The notes under the pieces were generated by a model, which worked only from the letters and a program-made list of their open reading frames with translations, had not been told where the DNA came from and searched no databases. DNA of 64,000 nucleotides from Isoperla grammatica (Eukaryota; Arthropoda; Insecta; Plecoptera; Perlodidae), in NCBI GenBank assembly GCA_945910005.1, contig OX246743.1, forward strand, positions 4,710,018-4,774,017. The letters run 5' to 3'. Positions 57,991-64,000 of this stretch are shown here, piece by piece (within the stretch, counting starts at the first letter, position 1; the number at the start of each line of letters is the position of its first letter). A program made the translations under genes and the position numbers.

Positions 57991-59572
57991 CCCATTACAC
58001 TGATTAATAAATAGCTTTGGTTTTAATTGCTGTTCACAATAAATCCAGCTATTGTACTTGCAACAAGTTACAAGGAATATTATCGATTGTGATACTGTAA
58101 CAACGTATCTGCCGAACAAGTATTCATTGAAAATAAAGACAATGGCATTTGTTAATTTATGTCTAAGATGTATCTAACTATATGTTCTGTCTATATCTGC
58201 AACAGAACCAACATGAGCTTGTTTATTCTAATTTTGGGTGAAACAAAATATTGTGTACATTGACATTGACATTTTGTTTCTATTGAATTATTACATGTGT
58301 ATACTACTCAGTTCACACAATATGGGTCCTGAAATCAAACAACGAGGTCTGGGTTATTTGAATTAATTGTAAGTAGGGCGTCTGGTTATTGGATTTAAAT
58401 ACAATTTTCTTTATAGTCATTTGTAGGATGTTTATTCAAAATATTTATTTTGCATGGTTTATATTACCATTATAGTTTCTTTTACTGAAATGTCCTTTAC
58501 TTTTAAAACTAAACAGCATTTTTCCCAACTCATGAATACACTAGAACTGAATTAGCTGACGGTTAACTTGAACCTTTAGATGTTTCATATTTCCAACAGT
58601 GCTCTAGTTGAATATTCACTTATGCGCTACAAGCGCACACATTATGCCTTCAATTGTCACATTTTTACATGCCTAGATATTTTTTCTCTCGTTTCCCAAC
58701 CAATCCCCTTCATTTACCTCAATTTCCCACCCCTTCAACGCTAGCATCAAAATGCCGGGAATTGGCTCCCCCCCCCTCCCCCCCCCATCCATTTCTCAAG
58801 CTATCCCCCTCGTAATATAAAAGTTCTTGATTCTCCGTCCTCAGTTCCCATTCCTTTACGATCTTCTTCGTATCCCCCCGTTCTACTACGAATAGCAAAA
58901 ATTGCCGAATGAAAATGGAAGTAAAGTGAACCAGAATACCAAGTGAGCTGTTTTTATCATTGCTCTATCAAGCTAAACGTTATTATCTACAACAATAATA
59001 ACATCTTTGTCGGACAACAGTACTTTTAAAATGTGTTTAAACGATAATAAATAAACAAATAATAATATTAAAATGTGTCTTGCTATAACTTTTTCTATCA
59101 ATCAAACTCATCAATTGATGGGAATATATCTAATATGCCTACCTGTTGTTGCATTTTATGTATAGGACTCCACTAATATAAAATAAAATAAAACCAGAAG
59201 TATTGTGTTATTTTCTTTTACTTGTTCATACATGTTTATGAAACTTGTGCATAATATTTCGCTAAATGTTTTTCTTTTGCACCTCTATAAATATTTGTTT
59301 TATGTAGCGGTTTGCTTTGCTGTAGTGTTATCTTACTTACCATATTTTTGGTGTTTTTATTACTGTTTCATTGTAAATTATAAAGTCGGTTTTATTTGTT
59401 TTGTTTTATTTGCGGCGGTTGTAGTTCTTGTAACTTAGTGGGCAGACTATGAACACAAACGTGTTTATTTTATCCCAATTATTATTATTCTCTATTGTAA
59501 ATCTGTTTATAACGAAATATGCTTTACGTGAATAAATATTCAAAGGGGAAGTATTCTTTTTAGATGTGGGTA
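57991..59572. other. 1.6 kb AT-rich unique DNA, nothing recognised
   Basis: A C-rich run lies at about 58769-58786. A 77-codon hydrophobic frame (59205-59438) has T-rich composition and no other support. Confidence 0.45.
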
Positions 59573-60620
59573 ACACTAAAATGGTAGTAGTAGTAGTATC
59601 TTTATTATTAGCATAAATGCTATTTTTCATTTACATAAGTACATAAATATACAAGAACAGACATAGTTACATTATTTTACATTTACATTCTTTAATCCAG
59701 GTCCAACATTCTCTTCTAAATGTATAACTATCCTTAATATCCCTTATGTTTTGTGGTACACGATTAAATATATTTATACCTCTTATAAAAATTGATTTTT
59801 CTCCAAATCCACTGTTTATTCTTTTTACAAAAATATTTGTTTTATTTCGTAGGTTATATTTCTGTATTTCAGAGTTCAAAATCAATTTCTTACTTAAGTA
59901 ATTTGGTGCCTTTCCATGAGATATTTTATTTATGAGGCATAATGTATTTAGCAGTATTCGCTCCTTTATTGTTTGCCAACATAGTGCTTCACACATCTTG
60001 GTTATAGATGTTTCTCTGTTTACTCGCAGAATACTTCTCATAGCTTTGTTTTGAATTTTCTGAAGTATCTCTATCTCATTTTTATTTAACATTAATAGTA
60101 TGGAACTGCAATAATCTATGATAGGAGCAACAATTGCTTGATAGATCTGGATTTTTGACTTTAGGGGCACATTATTATGTATGCGACAAAATAGTCCTAC
60201 CTTTCTTGCCATTTTTTTTGCAATGTAATTTCCGTGTGCTTTAAAATTTAAGTTTTCATCTAAAATTGCCCCTAAGTATTGTATATCATTAACAATTTCT
60301 ACTCTTTCTTTGTCCAGTGTAATCCGAAGTTCTAATAATTCTTCTTTTATTTTATTTCTGATTTTATTTAAGCACAAAACCATTGCTTTGGTTTTCGAGA
60401 CGTTTATTTTTAGCCTGTTAATTCGTAACCATTGTTCAATTAGTTTTAGATCATACTTTAGGTTATTTATTACTTCTTGTAATGTGGTTCCTGTACATAC
60501 AATTAGTGCATCATCTGCATAAAGGAAGATTTTACAATATTTTAGTATGTTATGTACAAAGTATGTACAAATATTACATGATTTATAAGTAATTGTGAAA
60601 ACATATGTGAATACCATCAC
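59573..60620 (-). mobile_element. 5'-truncated LINE (non-LTR retrotransposon)
   Basis: The element runs on the minus strand from about 60620 to a (TAC)n tail at 59586-59601, preceded by AATAAAGATAC. A 3' UTR of about 65 bases follows the stop codon. The coding part begins just upstream of the YADD box, so the 5' UTR, endonuclease and most of the polymerase are missing, as expected from incomplete reverse transcription. The simple-repeat tail and C-terminal type suggest the Jockey/CR1 group; exact clade uncertain. Confidence 0.85.
59667..60620 (-). pseudogene. Reverse transcriptase C-terminal fragment, 317 codons
   Basis: The frame encodes the last part of a non-LTR reverse transcriptase. The catalytic YADD box is at residues 34-37, followed by a helical region, the LKINVSKTK block (70-78) and a YLG motif (115-117). 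A C-terminal domain around 255-300 carries the YNLRNK...GEKSIFIRG pattern common in these proteins. Motifs upstream of YADD (the first catalytic Asp and the QG box) are absent. The first ~20 residues do not look like polymerase and are probably flank read-through. No stop or frameshift interrupts the remaining 317 codons, so the insertion is fairly recent, but it cannot make a working enzyme. Confidence 0.85.
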
Positions 60621-60659
60621 ATAATGGGAGGTGGCGTTAATTTATGTTATAATACTTCA

Positions 60660-61262
60660 GCACAATATGTCTTAAGTAATCAATGTTGTTCAAAATTAAT
60701 GATGTACTCGAATGTCGTAAGTCCACCAGTCCTCAAGGCCATCTTGGAAGAGTTCATTATGTTTTAGAGGGGAATATGTTTAAACAAGTGTTGTAGTTGT
60801 CAATGTTGTTCAAATGATGAACTCGAATGTCGTAAGTCTATCAGTCCTCACGGCCATCTTGGAAGAGTTCATTATGTTTTAGAGTAAAATATGTTTAAAC
60901 AAGTGTTGTAGTTGTCAATGTTGTTCAAATGATGTACTCGAATGTCGTAAGTCCTAAGTCCTCACGGCCATCTTGGAAGAGTTCATTATGTTTTAGAGTA
61001 AAATATGTTTAAACAAGTGTTGTAGTTGTCAATGTTGTTCAAATGATGTACTCGAATGTCGTAAGTCTATCAGTCCTCACGGCCATCTTGGAAGAGTTCA
61101 TTATGTTTTAGAGTAGAATATGTTTAAACAAGTGCTGTAGTTGTCAAAGTTGTTCAAATAATGTACTCGAATGTCGTAAGTCTACCAGTCCTCACGGCCA
61201 TCTTGGAAGAGTTCATTATGTTTTAGAGGGAAATATGTTTAAACAAGTGCTGTAGTTATACC
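60660..61262. repeat. 115-bp tandem repeat (5 copies)
   Basis: CAATGTTGTTCAAATGATGT...AAGTGTTGTAGTTGT units start near 60686, 60801, 60916, 61030 and 61145. Each has CGGCCATCTTGGAAGAGTTC. The first copy carries a small extra segment. The array starts about 40 bases from the truncated end of the LINE. Confidence 0.93.
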
Positions 61263-61794
61263 TGTTAGAACAAGCAGATTATCCTATTAACGAAGGTGAT
61301 TTCGACTTAACTTTTACAGTACGATAATATGCAAATCCAAATGGCAACTCATTTTTCATTTCTTTTCGGCTTTGCCGTCGTAGAACGCGATTTAAAATCT
61401 GCCTCAAGAAAGCCGTGTACTCAATTAAATACCTTTAAGGCTTGCAACGTATTATGCTATTAAATTGAATAATGACAAAATGAACGAACTTACAAAGGTG
61501 GAAGTAGATGGGAAAGTCTACCTAGCTACCAAAGAAAGGAGAATAGAAGAGCTACTTTACTTATACAAGGCTGTATCCTTACTTCAGTGAGATTGTAAAC
61601 CTCTTGAGATACAAAGAGAGAGAGGGAGAGAGAGGGAGAGGGAGAGAGAGAGAGAGAGAGAGACAGCGATTTTCTTTATTAAAACTTTTCTTCACTTCTT
61701 CACACGTTAAAAGTGTGGTAAAGTCAAAACTTGCTTTCTGCATTGACTTTCATTTTATTATGGGTGACCACTCTCTTCTGAAACACTACTGACC
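61263..61794. other. Unique sequence with (GA)n tract
   Basis: (GA)n at about 61611-61663. No gene recognised. Confidence 0.45.
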
Positions 61795-62060
61795 GTTGGT
61801 TAGAGCAGATTGGAGGGTTCGAAAGCTTGTGTAACAGCTTCGTTCTTCTCGTCAACTGCTCGGCAGTCCAGGTTAGTGGAGGAACCTTTATGACTGCTCA
61901 AAGTTACACCGTCCTTTCGGATGCGACGTAAAGCCGATGGTCCCCTTGGTACTTTTCGACAGGAGTAGGCTACGTGCCGGTACCAGGCTTCCCCTCCTCC
62001 CTTCCTCATTATCATTCACCAATCATGACTCATCAGGCTAAAGAGGGCATTGGGCCATAC
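61795..62060 (+). mobile_element. SINE-like sequence, tentative
   Basis: TTGGTTAGAGCAGATTGGAG then GGTTCGAA resembles a decayed tRNA-type promoter. The body contains CGTCCTTTCGGATGCGACGT and AAAGCCGATGGTCCCC, a block I associate with conserved central regions of invertebrate SINEs. The end is A-rich (AATTATAATAAAGTGAAG). No second copy is in the window to confirm it. Confidence 0.4.
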
Positions 62061-62690
62061 AGTGGCCTTAATTATAATAAAGTGAAGTAATGCTGTCCGA
62101 GTTACACATTATACCTTGACTGTAAACTTTCGCTTCGGTTGTTATTGGAAGCTTTTATATTAAAGTAAATTCATGGTGTATTGAGTTATTCGAGTGATTA
62201 TGATCAACTCGATTAGCCAAGTTACAAAAATGTGAGACGTACAGCCCAAATATCGTTCAATCGATCGAGTGATTATGCATCTTTTGGTTCCAAGAATGTG
62301 GTTTACCTTCGTCATATTCCAATGTGAATACATCAGTTCAGTGATAATAGTAAGTCAATTACGGTTGCGTTTACACTAGTTTCAAATCGTCATTTTTGGC
62401 TATCTATGTGTAATTACGTAGTAAATATCATAAATGTATTAATGGCGACGCTTTTGTTTCAATCTATCTTGGATCTATGATTGAAATGATATGTTTTTCA
62501 GGACAAAGGGAATTTGAAATAGAATATTGTTTTATAATGTTCGAAGTACTACCAAATTTAGCTAAGTTTGTTCAAAGTTTAGAAAAAAGTCTACAATACA
62601 AAACCTTTACTTACGAAGACATACTGCACGGTAAATAATCAAGAACAACCATCACCTTCGTCAGACGCCGAACGTCAACAATGTAGGCGA
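62061..62690. other. Unique sequence, nothing recognised
   Basis: No gene, RNA or paired termini identified. Confidence 0.45.
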
Positions 62691-64000
62691 TCATGCACAA
62701 CGCTCTGGTATCTCTGAGACGTCATCAATGTAGGTGATCATGCACAGACGCGCTGGTATCTCTGAGACGTCATCAATGTAGGTGATCATGCACAGACGCG
62801 CTGGTATCTCTGAGACGTCATCAATGTAGGCGATCATGCACAGACGCGCTGGTATCTCTGAGACGTCATCAATGTAGGCGACCGTGCACAGACGCGCTGG
62901 TATCTCTGAGACGTCATCAAAGTAGGCGACCATGCACAGACGCGCTGGTATCTCTGAGACGTCATCAATGTAGGTGATCATGCACAGACGCGCTGGTATC
63001 TCTGAGACGTCATCAATGTAGGCGACCATGCACAGACGCGCTGGTATCTCTGAGACGTCATCAATGTAGGTGATCATGCACAGACGCGCTGGTATCTCTG
63101 AGACGTCATCAATGTAGGCGACCATGCACAGACGCGCTGGTATCTCTGAGACGTCATCAATGTAGGTGATCATGCACAGACGCGCTGGTATCTCTGAGAC
63201 GTCATCAATGTAGGCGACCATGCACAGACGCGCTGGTATCTCTGAGACGTCATCAATGTAGACGATCATGCACAGACGCGCTGGTATCTCTGAGACGTCA
63301 TCAATGTAGGCGATCACGCACAGACGCACTGGTATCTCTGAGACGTCATCAATGTAGGCGATCATGCACAGACGCGCTGGTATCTCTGAGACGTCATCAA
63401 TGTAGGCGATCATGCACCGACGCGCTGGTATCTCTGAGACGTCATCAATGTAGGTGATCATGCACACACGCGCTGGTATCTCTGAGACGTCATCAATGTA
63501 GGCGACCATGCACAGACGCTCTGGTATCTCTGAGACGTCATCAATGTAGGTGATCATGCACAGACGCTCTGGTATCTCTGAGACGTCATCAATGTAGGTG
63601 ATCATGCACAAACGCGCTGGTATCTCTGAGACGTCATCAATGTAGGTGATCATGCACAGACGCTCTGGTATCTCTGAGACGTCATCAATGTAGGTGATCA
63701 TGCACAGACGCGCTGGTATCTCTGAGACGTCATCAATGTAGGCGACCATGCACAGACGCTCTGGTATCTCTGAGACGTCATCAATGTAGGTGATCATGCA
63801 CAGACGCTCTGGTATCTCTGAGACGTCATCAATGTAGGTGATCATGCACAAACGCGCTGGTATCTCAGAGACGTCATCAATGTAGGTGATCATGCACAAA
63901 CGCGCTAGTATCTCTGAGACGTCATCAATGTGGGTGATCATGCACAGACGCTCTGGTATCTCTGAGACGTCATCAATGTAGGTGATCATGCACAAACGCG
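62691..64000. repeat. 48-bp minisatellite (27 copies), runs off the window
   Basis: Units GACGCGCTGGTATCTCTGAG, ACGTCATCAATGTAGGTGAT, CATGCACA repeat every 48 bases. As 48 = 3 x 16, a minus-strand frame is open across the array (434 codons within the window, 16-residue repeats). Most unit-to-unit differences change the encoded residue (GCG/CTC, GTGATC/GCGACC), which fits a non-coding repeat. The array's right end, and any upstream exon on the minus strand, are outside the window. Confidence 0.95.

Overview
This is eukaryotic, gene-poor, repeat-dense nuclear DNA from an invertebrate, most likely an arthropod and plausibly a crustacean. The main pointer is more than 1.2 kb of TTAGG-type pentamer, the arthropod telomere unit, although here it is interstitial. 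AT-rich unique DNA, many long minisatellites, short inverted-repeat transposons and tRNA-derived SINEs fit the same picture. I found no host protein-coding gene that I would defend. The only recognisable protein is the C-terminal part of a LINE reverse transcriptase (59667-60620, minus). Long open frames elsewhere are by-products of tandem repeats.

Layout. 1-555: 39-bp minisatellite. 1005-1893: two abutting inverted-repeat elements. 2731-4232: 32-bp minisatellite whose unit is a hairpin. 4378-4505: 30-bp repeat. 4843-7510: 123-bp minisatellite broken by a hAT-type element with an 8-bp target duplication (6106-6599) and by a second fold-back element (7200-7471). 10129-10859: TTAA-flanked element, followed by a tRNA-headed SINE. 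11542-11758 and 16597-17246: large fold-backs. 18053-18199: TTA-flanked palindromic MITE. 18650-20930: 8-bp microsatellite with ten conserved spacers. 23177-24293: two inverted-repeat elements. 26322-28062: 81-bp minisatellite. 28154-29293: non-autonomous hAT. 29871-30378: two adjacent fold-backs, the first carrying hammerhead-ribozyme cores. 32985-36330: 40-bp minisatellite split by a 2.9-kb hAT element that itself holds a 96-bp minisatellite and the TTAGG arrays. 37505-38028: MITE. 40672-41160 and 44943-45093: simple repeats. 45800-46080: two tandem hammerhead-like motifs. 46358-52084: 92-bp satellite of about 62 copies with higher-order structure. 52944-53190: 41-bp repeat. 53707-55385: TAA-flanked element. 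56246-56690: hAT MITE. 57640-57990: SINE pieces. 59573-60620: truncated LINE. 60660-61262: 115-bp repeat. 62691-64000: 48-bp minisatellite running off the window.

The strongest observations are the paired outward-facing hammerhead-type cores at 29919-30011, with one compensatory base-pair change between the arms. Next is a wider set of loci sharing a hairpin followed by GAAACGT, a pattern I associate with Penelope-like retroelements. Third is the nested hAT/minisatellite/TTAGG structure at 33-36 kb. No genes act together here; the region reads as layered transposon insertion and tandem-repeat expansion.
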